Numbered from the stretch's first letter, positions 15,691-24,411 are shown. The stretch: 64,000 nt of DNA from Acidobacteriota bacterium (GCA_019639155.1 JAHBSJ010000003.1:62001-126000); one strand, 5' to 3'. Numbers and translations are program-made. The notes: generated from the letters alone by a model not told the origin.

Positions 15691-17556
15691 ATTCCTTACA
15701 ATGATCCCGAGTTCGTCGAGCTGGGCCTCGTCAACGTCGCCCGGAGCGTCCATCATCAGGTCCTGAGCCGATGCGGTTTTCGGGAATGCCATCACGTCGC
15801 GGATGTTTTCGGTGCCGCATAGGATCATGCACGTGCGTTCTATCCCTGCGGCAAAACCGCCGTGCGGCGGCGTGCCGTATTCCAACGCGTCGAGGAAAAA
15901 TCCGAACCGTTCACGTGCTTTTTCGGGCGTCAGGCCGAGCGCTTTGAAGTTCAGTGCCTGAATTTCCTTCTGATGAATACGTATCGAGCCGCCGGCGCAT
16001 TCGTAGCCGTTTATGACTGCATCGTAGGCTTTCGCACGCACGTTGCCGAGGAGATGATGCTGCGACGGATCGTTGACCGCCGTTTTGAACATCTCAAGAT
16101 CCTCGTCCATCGGCGACGTGAAAGGATGGTGCGCTGCAACGTAGGCGTCCGTTTCCTCGTCGTGTTCGAACATCGGGAATTCCGTCACGATCAGGCACTC
16201 GAACTTGCTTCGGTCTATCAGATCTTCGCGGCGAGCTACCTCGTTCCGCAATGCTCCGAGGGCAGCAGCGACGACGCTCTTCTTTCCAGCAACGATCAAA
16301 ACTGCATCGCCGCGTTCCGCTCCGGCGGTCGCGATCAACTGATCTATCTTCTCTTCGCCGAGTACTTTCAGCAGCGATGAAGTCACTTCGTCGCCGACCT
16401 TGATCCACGCCATAGCTCCTGCGCCATAGCGTTTGACGAATTCCTGCAGCTCGTCGGTCTGCTTTCGCGAATAGTCTGCGCGGCCCTTGACGACGATGCA
16501 CTTGACCTCGCCCTGGGACCGCAGGCCGCCGGCCTGCTCTTCGGATTCACCGGCGGGCAAGGATGCCCGCGTTCCCGACAGTATCGCCGCAAACGGCGCA
16601 AAATCCGTGTCCCGCAGATCGTCCGACAGGTCAATGAGCTCCATTCCGAAACGCAGGTCCGGCTTATCTGAGCCGTAACGCCGCATCGCCTCGGCATAGG
16701 TCATCCGCGGCCACTCTGCGGGCAGTTCGATGCCGCCGACCTTTCGCGTGACGTGGTTGAACATTCCCTCGATCTCGCGATACACCTGTTCGCGGTTCAC
16801 GAACGACATCTCCATGTCGAGCTGTGTGAATTCCGGCTGGCGGTCCGCACGCAGATCTTCGTCGCGAAAACAGCGGGCGATCTGATAATACTTATCAAAA
16901 CCCGCGATCATCGTGATCTGTTTCAAGATCTGCGGCGACTGCGGCAGAGCGAAGAATTTGCCCGCGTGAATACGCGACGGCACGATGAAATCGCGTGCGC
17001 CTTCGGGCGTGGATTTCAGCAGAATAGGCGTCTCGATCTCGATAAAACCGCGGTCGTCAAAGTATTCGCGGATCGCTGCGACGGCTTTCGCACGCGTGCG
17101 TATGTTGTGCTGCAGAGCGGGCCGACGCAGATCGAGATAGCGATATTTAAGCCGCGTATATTCGTCAGCCAGATTTTCACTGCCCGCGACCTCAAGCTGA
17201 AACGGCGGGACCGCGGCGTCGTTCAAAACCAGCAACTCCGCGACCTTTACCTCGATCTCGCCGGTCGAGAGCTTCGCGTTCCGTGCACCTTCGTCGCGCC
17301 GGACGACCTCACCCTTCACGGCGATCACGAACTCGCCGCGGATATTCTTTGCCTTTGCGTGTGCCTCAGCGGCGGTCTCTTCGCTGACGACGACCTGCGT
17401 CACACCGTCGCGGTCGCGAAGGTCGATGAACGTGAAAACGCCGAAATCACGCTTTTTCGCGACCCAGCCCATCAGTACGACCTGCGTCCCGACGGCCTCT
17501 GCCCGCAATTCTCCGCACGTGTGCGTGCGCTCCAAATTTCCCAAAACATCCAACAT
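15685..17556 (-). CDS. aspS: Aspartyl-tRNA synthetase with a repeat-derived insert
   Basis: A class II synthetase that charges tRNA-Asp (or tRNA-Asp/Asn). It is 623 residues long, somewhat longer than the usual 580-600. The OB-fold start (VVLMGWVAKKRDFGVFTFIDLRD), motif 2 (FRDEDLRADRQPEFTQLDME), the GAD insertion domain and motif 3 (GFAAGIERTCMIL) are all present. About 21 residues, TRASLPAGESEEQAGGLRSQ plus one, around residues 326-347, match nothing in the family. They are encoded by two palindromes of the kind dispersed elsewhere in the window, so the gene carries an in-frame repeat insertion. Confidence 0.96.
   Translation of the reverse strand: MLDVLGNLERTHTCGELRAEAVGTQVVLMGWVAKKRDFGVFTFIDLRDRDGVTQVVVSEETAAEAHAKAKNIRGEFVIAVKGEVVRRDEGARNAKLSTGEIEVKVAELLVLNDAAVPPFQLEVAGSENLADEYTRLKYRYLDLRRPALQHNIRTRAKAVAAIREYFDDRGFIEIETPILLKSTPEGARDFIVPSRIHAGKFFALPQSPQILKQITMIAGFDKYYQIARCFRDEDLRADRQPEFTQLDMEMSFVNREQVYREIEGMFNHVTRKVGGIELPAEWPRMTYAEAMRRYGSDKPDLRFGMELIDLSDDLRDTDFAPFAAILSGTRASLPAGESEEQAGGLRSQGEVKCIVVKGRADYSRKQTDELQEFVKRYGAGAMAWIKVGDEVTSSLLKVLGEEKIDQLIATAGAERGDAVLIVAGKKSVVAAALGALRNEVARREDLIDRSKFECLIVTEFPMFEHDEETDAYVAAHHPFTSPMDEDLEMFKTAVNDPSQHHLLGNVRAKAYDAVINGYECAGGSIRIHQKEIQALNFKALGLTPEKARERFGFFLDALEYGTPPHGGFAAGIERTCMILCGTENIRDVMAFPKTASAQDLMMDAPGDVDEAQLDELGIIVRNS
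16514..16578. repeat. Palindromic repeats inserted in frame in aspS
   Basis: Two adjoining palindromes are seen: GGACCGCAGGCC/GGCCTGC around 16516-16538, and GCGGGCAAGGATGCCCGC around 16553-16570. The first resembles the CGGACCGCAGGCTGCCAGCCTGC hairpin family of the intergenic arrays at 40.1, 42.6 and 50.1 kb. The inserted length is about 63 nt, a multiple of three. Confidence 0.7.
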
Positions 17557-17567
17557 AAATAAGATCT

Positions 17568-18049
17568 TGCCCGCGAATAAAACGAATCAAACGAATTAAA
17601 GGTCAGTTTTCTTCTGCTCCATTGTCGTCGCGCCGTTTCCGAACGAGCCTTTCGTATTTAAGTTTAGGATATTGGCCGAAATTTATCAGAATCCCAAGGT
17701 CGAGTTCGCATGCGTGCAGATAATTCAGCGCCTGTGCCCGATGAGCGTCAGTCAATTGCGAAACTGCCTTTAGCTCCACCACGATCTTGTCAAAGCAAAT
17801 GAAATCGGGGGCAAAGCATTGTTCCATTTCAATGCCCTTGTAGACCATCGGAATGCGGGGCTGTTCAAGAAACGGAATCCTCTGTATCAGAAATTCATGG
17901 CGAAGACACTCCTGATAGATCGGCTCAGTTAAGCCGAAACCCTTTTGGTTATACACCTCGAAACACGCGCCAACTATCCGGTAACTTTCATCTCTCAAAA
18001 GCAGCTCCGACATTACCTATTAGCTCTATTCGTTCTATTCGCGGGCAAA
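17568..18049. mobile_element. Inverted-repeat element carrying the GxxExxY gene
   Basis: The arms TTGCCCGCGAATAAAACGAA... (17568-17600) and, on the other strand, TTTGCCCGCGAATAGAAC... (18049-18015) are imperfect inverted copies ending in an AGGT sequence. They lie directly outside the stop and start of the enclosed gene. The same outer 20 nt form the arms of the empty element at 8541-8627. Mobility is inferred from this full and empty pair. Confidence 0.7.
17603..18013 (-). CDS. GxxExxY family protein
   Basis: A 136-residue protein named for the motif seen here as GLTEPIY at about residues 27-33. It has the family's ending of the type GILINFGQYPKLKYERLVR and a PD-(D/E)xK-like core (APDFICFDKIVVELKAV, with Asp and Glu-x-Lys). 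The core suggests a small nuclease fold, although no activity is established for the family. It fills the space between two inverted-repeat arms almost exactly, so it seems to be the cargo or the driver of that element. Confidence 0.92.
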   Translation of the reverse strand: MSELLLRDESYRIVGACFEVYNQKGFGLTEPIYQECLRHEFLIQRIPFLEQPRIPMVYKGIEMEQCFAPDFICFDKIVVELKAVSQLTDAHRAQALNYLHACELDLGILINFGQYPKLKYERLVRKRRDDNGAEEN

Positions 18050-18060
18050 AAGACGCTTCG

Positions 18061-18801
18061 TCAGAATGTCCACGGAAGCGTGATCATATAGATCACGCCG
18101 CCGGCGAGCAGCACGCCGCCTGCGATGAGCATTTTCCATCGCACGTCCGTCCGGAAAACGAGTGCGATGCCGAGGAAGAACATACTCACGGCAAATATCA
18201 CCGTTGCAAGTTCAAAACTGTCGCCCGTCTTGTTCGCTGCCTGGCCTTCCTTGAACGTCTTTTGCGACTGTTCGACCAGTTCTGCAGATTTCGCAAACAT
18301 CTCCTTTTGATAGTTCGCGTCGCCTACCAGGTCCACCTCGCTTGCCTTGTCCAGGATCTCGCCTTTCAGGGCCTCTGTCTGCTCTTCATCCGCGGCGGGG
18401 TCGTCGGTTTCGACGGGTTCTTTCTTTGCCTCGGGCGGCAGCCCCATCGCCTTATAGCCCGCATCGCTTAGCTGCCGTGTGTAAAGATAGGTCGCTATCT
18501 CGAACGAGCTCTTTGCTGCGGCCGGATTCGAACCTTCCAGATTCAGCCCGTCCTGTATCAATTTGTATGCAGTGATGTCGATCTGTGCGTCCTTGGACAT
18601 CTCCACGATGGCGCGGCTGTGCTCACTTGCGGCGGCTGTCGCCTCGGTGTTCGCTTTGCTGTAAGCCTCTGCCTGTATGCCGCCCCACAGGCCTGACTGA
18701 AAGCTGGCAAGGGCCGTAAAAATAGCCGCTATGCCTAGGAACAAAGCGGCGTAAAATTCAAACTTATCCGTACCTGTCGAATTATCTTCGCTCATAGTCA
18801 T
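18061..18801 (-). CDS. DUF4337-like membrane protein
   Basis: A 246-residue protein with one N-terminal membrane helix (FYAALFLGIAAIFTALASF) followed by a long soluble helical region rich in Ala, Glu and Lys. Two C-terminal membrane helices follow. The layout and the LWGGIQAEAYSKAN segment fit the DUF4337 group, with moderate certainty. It lies downstream of cdsA with a 27-nt gap, so it may be the last gene of the truA-uppS-cdsA unit. The function is unknown. Confidence 0.7.
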   Translation of the reverse strand: MTMSEDNSTGTDKFEFYAALFLGIAAIFTALASFQSGLWGGIQAEAYSKANTEATAAASEHSRAIVEMSKDAQIDITAYKLIQDGLNLEGSNPAAAKSSFEIATYLYTRQLSDAGYKAMGLPPEAKKEPVETDDPAADEEQTEALKGEILDKASEVDLVGDANYQKEMFAKSAELVEQSQKTFKEGQAANKTGDSFELATVIFAVSMFFLGIALVFRTDVRWKMLIAGGVLLAGGVIYMITLPWTF

Positions 18802-18828
18802 CTGATTTCCTTTTTAGTTTTCTAAGTT

Positions 18829-19671
18829 CTAACGGAAGTAAATGTGAGCGAAATAATAGAGTATCGGGGCGTTCAAAAGCAAGCTGTCGAGGCGGTCCAG
18901 AATGCCGCCGTGGCCGGGCAGGATGTTTGCGGCGTCTTTGGCTCCGGAACCGCGTTTCATCGCACTTTCGGCGAGGTCGCCGAGGACGCCGACAACGGCC
19001 ATAACAACGGCGAGCGGAATGGAGTATTGGTAGGGAAGTTCGGGAAAGAAAAGCAGCGTACAGAGAGCCGAAATACCGGCCGCCGCGACAATGCCGCCGA
19101 TCAGGCCTTCGATGGTCTTGCCGGGCGAGATGGCAGGTGCAAGTTTATGTTTGCCAAAGCCGCGTCCCGCAAAATACGCGCCGGCGTCAGAGCCGAAAAT
19201 GACCGCAAAAAAGAACACCAAGAGCTTTGTAGAAAGCCCGGGAAACGCGTCAAATCCGACCCGCGTTGCGATCAAAAAGCCGCCGAGGAATGCGATATAG
19301 ACGACTCCCGTTATCGTCACGCCGAGGCCGATGAGCAGCTTTGAGAAATCCTTTTGAAAACGGAACGTTTCCGCAACGATAACGACTATCACTGACAGTG
19401 CCAGCGTCATCAGCAGCATTTCGGGAGCGTTTGCAGGAGCGTCGAAAATGAACGCCGTCATCAGCGCCGCCGCACCGAGATAAGCCATACCGGCGTCCGC
19501 TTTCAATTCCAGCTTTTTCGTGAGCGAGAAAAATTCGAACAGCCCCGCACTGATCGCCAGAACCGCCAGCACGACGAATATCCAAACCGTCTCCGGCAGC
19601 CACAGCGGCAGAATTATCGAGCCGATCAATATTGGCAGTGCGACAGCGGCAGTGAGCAGGCGTGTCTTCAT
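18829..19671 (-). CDS. cdsA: Phosphatidate cytidylyltransferase
   Basis: Makes CDP-diacylglycerol from phosphatidic acid and CTP for phospholipid synthesis. It has 280 residues and about eight membrane helices. The family signature near the C terminus is present in the SAMKRGSGAKD and LPGHGGILDRLDSLL segments, with the conserved Asp residues. The start overlaps the uppS stop by 4 nt, the widespread uppS-cdsA pairing. Confidence 0.95.
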   Translation of the reverse strand: MKTRLLTAAVALPILIGSIILPLWLPETVWIFVVLAVLAISAGLFEFFSLTKKLELKADAGMAYLGAAALMTAFIFDAPANAPEMLLMTLALSVIVVIVAETFRFQKDFSKLLIGLGVTITGVVYIAFLGGFLIATRVGFDAFPGLSTKLLVFFFAVIFGSDAGAYFAGRGFGKHKLAPAISPGKTIEGLIGGIVAAAGISALCTLLFFPELPYQYSIPLAVVMAVVGVLGDLAESAMKRGSGAKDAANILPGHGGILDRLDSLLLNAPILYYFAHIYFR

Positions 19672-20459
19672 GAAGCGGCAGCGTCTCCCTTCAGGCCGCC
19701 GTAGCGGCGGTCGCGTTTTTGATATTCCAGCAGTGCCTCAAAAATCTGCGGCCGGCGAAAATCGGGAAACAGCGTCGGTGTGACGACTATCTCGGCGTAC
19801 GCGATCTGCCAGAGCAGAAAATTAGAGATACGCATCTCGCCGCTAGTGCGAATGAGCAGATCGACGTCGGGCAGCGAATGCGTGTAAAGATTGCGTTCGA
19901 TGTCTTCTTCGGTCAGATGATCGATGACGTCGTTACGGCGTTCGATATCCGCGACGGCCAGCCGTGCGGCACGCACTATCTCCGCACGCCCGCCGTAGTT
20001 CAGCGCCACGCTCAGAACGGTTCCCGTATTCCCACGTGTTTTGTTGGTCGCCCACGCGATCTCTTTCTGCACGTCGGCGGCGAGGCCGTTTATGTCGCCG
20101 ATGGCCTGAAAGCGGATGTTGTTGGCGTTCACCTCTTTCATCTCGCTGCGGATGTAGTGTTTCAGCATCGACATCAGCCCCGAAACCTCGGCTTTCGGCC
20201 GTTTCCAATTCTCCGTCGAGAATGCGTAAAGCGTAACTGCCTCAATGCGGAGCCGCGCGCACGTGTCGAGTATCGAACGGACGGATTCGGCTCCCTCGCG
20301 ATGGCCGAAGATACGCGGCCGCCCGCGCATTTTCGCCCAGCGGCCGTTGCCGTCCATGATGACCGCGATGTGCCGCGGCAGGCGCGTTTCGTCCAACTGC
20401 GCGAGCATTTCAGCTTCGGCAGAATTCGGTTCTATCACGCCCGCAAAATTCTCTTTCAT
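19668..20459 (-). CDS. uppS: Isoprenyl transferase (undecaprenyl diphosphate synthase family)
   Basis: Cis-prenyltransferase that extends farnesyl diphosphate with isopentenyl diphosphate to make the lipid carrier for peptidoglycan. It has 263 residues. The catalytic motif is HIAVIMDGNGRWAK near residues 31-44 (Asp of MDGNGRWA), followed by GHREGAESVR and the C-terminal RTSGEMRISNFLLWQ with the family's Arg/Ser residues. The start overlaps the DUF952 gene by 4 nt. Confidence 0.96.
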   Translation of the reverse strand: MKENFAGVIEPNSAEAEMLAQLDETRLPRHIAVIMDGNGRWAKMRGRPRIFGHREGAESVRSILDTCARLRIEAVTLYAFSTENWKRPKAEVSGLMSMLKHYIRSEMKEVNANNIRFQAIGDINGLAADVQKEIAWATNKTRGNTGTVLSVALNYGGRAEIVRAARLAVADIERRNDVIDHLTEEDIERNLYTHSLPDVDLLIRTSGEMRISNFLLWQIAYAEIVVTPTLFPDFRRPQIFEALLEYQKRDRRYGGLKGDAAAS

Positions 20460-20752
20460 CGCTCTCGGATCTCTTGCGAAACGACGGCGTCCACATTTAT
20501 GGGCCCGTAAATATGCGGATATATCTCGTTGCCGGTCGAAGGCTCGTTGACGACGCGTGACATCAGCCGTTCGGTCTCGAGCTCCAAAATGACCAGGCTC
20601 TCCGCATTACTGTAATACCGTTCTATCACTCCGTCCAACTGCTCGCGAAAGCTGCAGTGGATGAAACCCTCGGTTTCCAGGCTTGCCGCTTTGTATATCT
20701 CTGCGTTCAGGTTTTCCCAAACTTCCGGCAGAACGATGTGATATATCAGCAT
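20456..20752 (-). CDS. DUF952 family protein
   Basis: A 98-residue single-domain protein. The GFIHCSFREQLDGV segment and the HIYGPINVDAVV ending are characteristic of DUF952, a compact fold of unknown function related to ADP-ribosyltransferase/phosphotransferase-like domains. It is coupled by overlap to uppS and lies 10 nt after truA, so it is embedded in a housekeeping operon. Confidence 0.88.
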   Translation of the reverse strand: MLIYHIVLPEVWENLNAEIYKAASLETEGFIHCSFREQLDGVIERYYSNAESLVILELETERLMSRVVNEPSTGNEIYPHIYGPINVDAVVSQEIRER

Positions 20753-20762
20753 CCGGCAAACC

Positions 20763-21515
20763 TCAATATTCCACCCTCAGCAGTGTCAGCCCCTGTGCAG
20801 GAGCCGTTTTGCCCGTGAGGCGTCTGTCCCCCGTTATTATGGCTTTTTGAATTGTATCACCATCGGTTTCGCCCCGCCCGACATCGAGCAGCGTGCCCAT
20901 TATCGACCGGACCATATAACGCAAAAAGCCGGTCGCCGAAATGCGAAATTCGATGATCGTCGCCTGTGCACGCTCGTCCCAACGCGAATGAACGGTGAAC
21001 TCCGTGATCGTTCGGACGCGCGAATCGGCGTCTGAGCGCGCCGACGAGAACGCCGTCCAGTCGTGTTCGCCCAGAAAAAGCCGTGCTGCGTCCGTCATTC
21101 GTGCCACGTCGAGCGGCTTCGGCTCGTGTGCCGCGTAGCGACGCCAAAAAGGCGACATCACCGGAGCATTCACGACGCGATACAGATACGTCTTTCCCTT
21201 TGCCGAAAAGCGAGCGTGAAAATCGTCGGGTGCGGCCTCGCATTTCATTACCCGAATATCGCGCCACAGATTGCCGTTGATCGCCGCACGAAGTTTTTCG
21301 GGCGAGAATTTTCCGTCCGGCAGATGAACGTTAGCGACTTGGCCCTCGGCATGAACGCCCGCGTCCGTGCGTCCCGAGCCTGTCACGGAAACCTCGCCGC
21401 CGGCAAGCATCCCGATCACACGCTCAAGCTCGCCCTGTATAGTGCGGTCGTTCTCCTGCACCTGCCAGCCGTGAAAATCCGTGCCGTCGTATTGTAAAAG
21501 CAGCCTAAAATTCAC
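20763..21515 (-). CDS. truA: tRNA pseudouridine(38-40) synthase
   Basis: Converts U38-U40 of tRNA anticodon arms to pseudouridine. It is 250 residues, the normal length. The N-terminal YDGTDFHGWQVQ motif and the catalytic Asp in GSGRTDAGVHAEGQVA (about residue 52) are intact, as is the RYMVRSIMGTLLDVGRG segment. It is the first gene of the truA-DUF952-uppS-cdsA unit. Confidence 0.97.
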   Translation of the reverse strand: MNFRLLLQYDGTDFHGWQVQENDRTIQGELERVIGMLAGGEVSVTGSGRTDAGVHAEGQVANVHLPDGKFSPEKLRAAINGNLWRDIRVMKCEAAPDDFHARFSAKGKTYLYRVVNAPVMSPFWRRYAAHEPKPLDVARMTDAARLFLGEHDWTAFSSARSDADSRVRTITEFTVHSRWDERAQATIIEFRISATGFLRYMVRSIMGTLLDVGRGETDGDTIQKAIITGDRRLTGKTAPAQGLTLLRVEY

Positions 21516-21523
21516 TTGTGTTT

Positions 21524-21550
21524 GTCACAACCGCCTGCCTCAGCGGGCGG
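21524..21550. repeat. Palindromic repeat, family A
   Basis: A CCGCCTGCCTCAGCGGGCGG palindrome is preceded by GTCACAA. It is one of at least nine related copies (CCRCCTGCGNYAGCGGGYGG with a GTCAGAA flank) in the window, here just upstream of truA. Confidence 0.75.
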
Positions 21551-21626
21551 AATAGACGTTCCATTTTTGCACGTCGAGCGTCTGTTGCGCCAATTCGTCC
21601 GCATTCTTGGGAAAAACACAAACGAT

Positions 21627-21695
21627 CCCGCGAAATACGCCAAAAACACGAAAGGCCGAACAACTTCTTTCGTATGTTTCGCGTATTTCGCGGGC
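21627..21695. repeat. Periodic inverted-repeat element
   Basis: The left arm (21627-21654) contains CCCGCGAAATACGCCAAAA. The right arm (21668-21695), on the other strand, reads CCCGCGAAATACGCGAAAC. About 24 of 28 positions pair around a short centre. The sequence is related to the element at 8394-8533. It is located between truA and the ATP-grasp gene. Confidence 0.8.
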
Positions 21696-21699
21696 AAAC

Positions 21700-22545
21700 T
21701 CAACGTGCAGCTATCGCCGCGGCAAAGCGTGCCGGAGCGTCGGCGTTCATACGCAAATAGAGCGACGGTTCGATGAGTTCGAGCTCCATCAATGCGAATT
21801 TGCCGTCATCGTGGCGGACGAGATCGACGCGTGCATAAAGCAGATCTTCGTCAAAATGTTCCAGCACGTCCGCGGCGGCCGCACGCATCTCTGTGCCAGC
21901 GTCGATCTCGGTAATGATGCCGCCGTGTTCTTCCTGCACTCGAAAATCCTCGGGCTTCGGCCGTTTGACGATCGCGTGGCTGTATTCGCCGTTGAAATAG
22001 AACAGCGAATATTCGCCCTCATCGAGTATCGACGGCACAAAAGGCTGAACGAGAAATTCGCGTTCCCCAAATATGGAAGCAAGCGATGCATCAAACTCAC
22101 GCAGCCTGTAAGTAAAGGTAGCCGTTGCACTTACGGTCGGCTTAATGATCACCTCGTCCGTCGAAAGCTCATCGAGCCAGCGTGTAAATGACGCGTCGTC
22201 GTAATGCTGACGCCACATCGTCGGCACGATGCGGACGCCTTTTCCCGCGAGGTCGCGAAGGTAAGTTTTGTCCAGATTCCAGCGTACGATCTTGAGCGGA
22301 TTGTGCAGCGTGGTTCGGCTTTCGATGTCTTCGAGTGCGGCGATAAATTCCTGCGGATATTTTTGATAATCCCACGGTGTGCGAATTATCACGGCGTCAA
22401 ACTCGCTCCACGCAACCGCCGTCTGCCGCCAAGAGAGAATGTCCGTGCGTATGCCGAACTCGGCGAGATGCGGCACGGCGAGGTCGTCATCCGAGACGTA
22501 GCCCGCGAGGTCGTCCATCGAGAGAAAACAGATACGGCGGGTCAT
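21700..22545 (-). CDS. ATP-grasp family ligase-like protein
   Basis: A 281-residue ATP-grasp protein resembling the glutathione synthetase/RimK group. Residues 1-80 form a Rossmann-like pre-domain (FDAVIIRTPWDYQ). The ATP-grasp core has DEVIIKPTVSATA, FLVQPFVPSILDEGEYSLF (Glu-Gly metal and ATP contact) and LMELELIEPSLY (Glu-x-Glu-x2-Glu-like metal site). The substrate is unknown. It overlaps pyrE by 4 nt and is coupled to it. Confidence 0.85.
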   Translation of the reverse strand: MTRRICFLSMDDLAGYVSDDDLAVPHLAEFGIRTDILSWRQTAVAWSEFDAVIIRTPWDYQKYPQEFIAALEDIESRTTLHNPLKIVRWNLDKTYLRDLAGKGVRIVPTMWRQHYDDASFTRWLDELSTDEVIIKPTVSATATFTYRLREFDASLASIFGEREFLVQPFVPSILDEGEYSLFYFNGEYSHAIVKRPKPEDFRVQEEHGGIITEIDAGTEMRAAAADVLEHFDEDLLYARVDLVRHDDGKFALMELELIEPSLYLRMNADAPARFAAAIAAR

Positions 22546-23117
22546 TTTGCAGCGTTGCGGCTGCCGGGCTTAGTTGCCTCGATCCCGGCGGCGCACATCG
22601 GACATTCGTCGGCGGAATAGCCGGGGACTTTCAGGCTGACCAGCGAAACGAATGGCACGCCGACGTCCGCGGTTCCGTTCGAGCGGTCGATTATCGACGC
22701 GGCCGAGACCGCACGGCCGCCCTCGGCCGCAAGCGCCGCGATGCACTCGCGGGTCGAGCCGCCTGTGGTGATCACGTCCTCGACCACAAGCACGCGCTCG
22801 CCATCTTTCATCGTGAAACCGCGACGCAATGTCATCTCGCCGTTCTGGCGTTCGGTCCAAATGAAGCGTTTTCCAAGGGCGAGAGCCGTTGCAAAACCTA
22901 TCACCAGCCCGCCGATAGCTGGCGAAGCGACCGTGTCGAAGTCGTTCGCGTCAAAATGTTTCGCTATCTCGCGGCCGAAATGTGCCGCGTCCTCAGGCTC
23001 CTGCAGTGCCAGTGCGCACTGCAGATATTTCGGGCTGTGGAGCCCGCTCGACAGCACAAAATGCCCGTCCAGCAGCGCCCCTTTTTCCATAAAATGCCGC
23101 AATATCAGTTCATCCAT
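22542..23117 (-). CDS. pyrE: Orotate phosphoribosyltransferase
   Basis: Joins orotate to PRPP to give OMP in pyrimidine synthesis. It has 191 residues. The PRPP-binding motif VLVVEDVITTGGST and the catalytic-loop region (KRFIWTERQNGEMTLRRGF) are present, and the FVLSSGLHSPKYLQCALAL start is typical. The chain ends about 25 residues past the usual core with a cysteine pair (CPMCAAG). The two PRPP-region acids are intact. It is the first gene of a pair with the ATP-grasp protein. Confidence 0.95.
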   Translation of the reverse strand: MDELILRHFMEKGALLDGHFVLSSGLHSPKYLQCALALQEPEDAAHFGREIAKHFDANDFDTVASPAIGGLVIGFATALALGKRFIWTERQNGEMTLRRGFTMKDGERVLVVEDVITTGGSTRECIAALAAEGGRAVSAASIIDRSNGTADVGVPFVSLVSLKVPGYSADECPMCAAGIEATKPGSRNAAK

Positions 23118-23177
23118 CTTGCTTTTGAGACGCCTCGTAAATTAAATTCCGAGGCGAACTTTGCTAAACTTTCTCAC

Positions 23178-24023
23178 GTGCCACCGTATCCTAACCTAAT
23201 TTCAGAATCATTGCTAATCAGCGAGACCGTGACGCTGCTTCGCTCGTTCGGCGGGCGTGCGTCGGCGGTCAGTGTGGTCGATTTTGTGATGAAGATACGG
23301 CGGCCCGACCGTGAACTTGCGATCTCGCTCGCCGAGGAACTCATATCGGCCGATCCTCGGCTGCAGCTGAACGGTGAATACGTCGAGCTCGTTTCTGACG
23401 GCAGTGAGGAAAGGGAACTGGCGGAAACGGAATTCGTGGTTTTCGACCTGGAAACGACGGGCTCGAAAACGCCGCCGTCGCGCATTACCGAGATCGGTGC
23501 TTATAAGGTCCTGGGCGGTGAGGTCATCGACAAATTTCATACGCTGGTGAATCCGGAAATGCACATTCCGGAGTTCATCACGCGGCTGACACGCATCAGC
23601 GACGAAATGGTTCGCGAAGCCCCGCTGTTCGCAGACGTCGTTGACGATTTCCTTCAGTTCATCGGCGACGCCGTGCTGGTGGCGCACAATTCCGGCTTTG
23701 ACATGCGGTTCCTCAATTACGAGATCGGCCGTGTTTTCGCGGGGCATCGGCTGCGGAACCAGTGTCTGTGCACGGTGCAGCTTTCGCGGCGTCTGATCAC
23801 GGACATTCCCAATCACAAACTGAAAACCGTCGCCGAATATTACTGCCTCGATCTGGTCGATCATCACCGAGCGGCGGCGGACGCCTATGCGACGGCGCAC
23901 ATCTTTATCGATCTTGTTTCGCGTCTGCACGACCAAGGCATCAGCAACGTCGCCGCCGCCTGCGACTACGCGTCACGAAAGAATTTCTATGCACGAAGAC
24001 CACGTTCCAACCCCTTCGAATAA
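23178..24023 (+). CDS. DNA polymerase III epsilon-like 3'-5' exonuclease
   Basis: A protein of about 281 residues. The N-terminal 75 residues look like a small winged helix. The DEDDh exonuclease core has FDLETTG (Asp, Glu), [14 protein letters not shown] (Asp) and [12 protein letters not shown] (His, Asp). The frame stays open far upstream but overlaps pyrE antisense there, so GTG 23178 is chosen; a TTG 11 codons later is possible. This is a DnaQ-like proofreading or repair nuclease without a polymerase-binding tail. It overlaps queF by 35 nt. Confidence 0.85.
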   Translation: MPPYPNLISESLLISETVTLLRSFGGRASAVSVVDFVMKIRRPDRELAISLAEELISADPRLQLNGEYVELVSDGSEERELAETEFVVFDLETTGSKTPPSRITEIGAYKVLGGEVIDKFHTLVNPEMHIPEFITRLTRISDEMVREAPLFADVVDDFLQFIGDAVLVAHNSGFDMRFLNYEIGRVFAGHRLRNQCLCTVQLSRRLITDIPNHKLKTVAEYYCLDLVDHHRAAADAYATAHIFIDLVSRLHDQGISNVAAACDYASRKNFYARRPRSNPFE

Positions 24024-24411
24024 GCAGGGCCTCGACATTCGTTCGACGCCGCGGGAAGAAATGAACCTTTTCCCGCTCGATACGTTCGAATACGAATATC
24101 CCGGCCGCGAGATCCTGATAGATTTCGAGATGCCGGAATTCACCGCGATATGCCCGTTTTCGGATTTTCCCGATTTCGGCACGATCCGCATCAAATATGT
24201 GCCGGACAAGCTCTGCGTAGAACTCAAGAGCCTGAAACTCTACATCAACTCATTCCGCGATGTGAAGATCTTTCACGAACACGTCGTAAATCTGATACTT
24301 GATGATTTCGTCGCGGCCTGCGATCCCGTGCGTGCCGAGGTCATCGGCGACTACAACGTGCGCGGCAATATAAAGACCGTGGTTACTGCGAATTACGAAA
24401 GGAAAGATTAG
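23989..24411 (+). CDS. queF: 7-cyano-7-deazaguanine (preQ0) reductase
   Basis: NADPH-dependent nitrile reductase that makes preQ1 for queuosine in tRNA. At 140 residues it is the short single-domain type. The catalytic pair is Cys55 and Asp62 in [13 protein letters not shown], followed by the [12 protein letters not shown] and [11 protein letters not shown] family motifs. The start is the ATG inside the exonuclease 3' end; longer in-frame starts only cover the exonuclease coding region. It is convergent with the carD-like gene, with a 4-nt overlap of the stops. Confidence 0.95.
   Translation: MHEDHVPTPSNKQGLDIRSTPREEMNLFPLDTFEYEYPGREILIDFEMPEFTAICPFSDFPDFGTIRIKYVPDKLCVELKSLKLYINSFRDVKIFHEHVVNLILDDFVAACDPVRAEVIGDYNVRGNIKTVVTANYERKD

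Noticed and set aside
18526..18545. GATTCGAACC-like sequence considered as a tRNA T-arm
   Set aside because: No cloverleaf can be drawn around it, and it lies in a coding sequence.
22377..23177. 5' extension of the epsilon-like exonuclease frame
   Set aside because: It is antisense to pyrE and the ATP-grasp gene; the real protein starts near 23178.
23214..23936. Minus-strand frame of 240 codons opposite the exonuclease
   Set aside because: Shadow; the plus strand has all DEDDh motifs.
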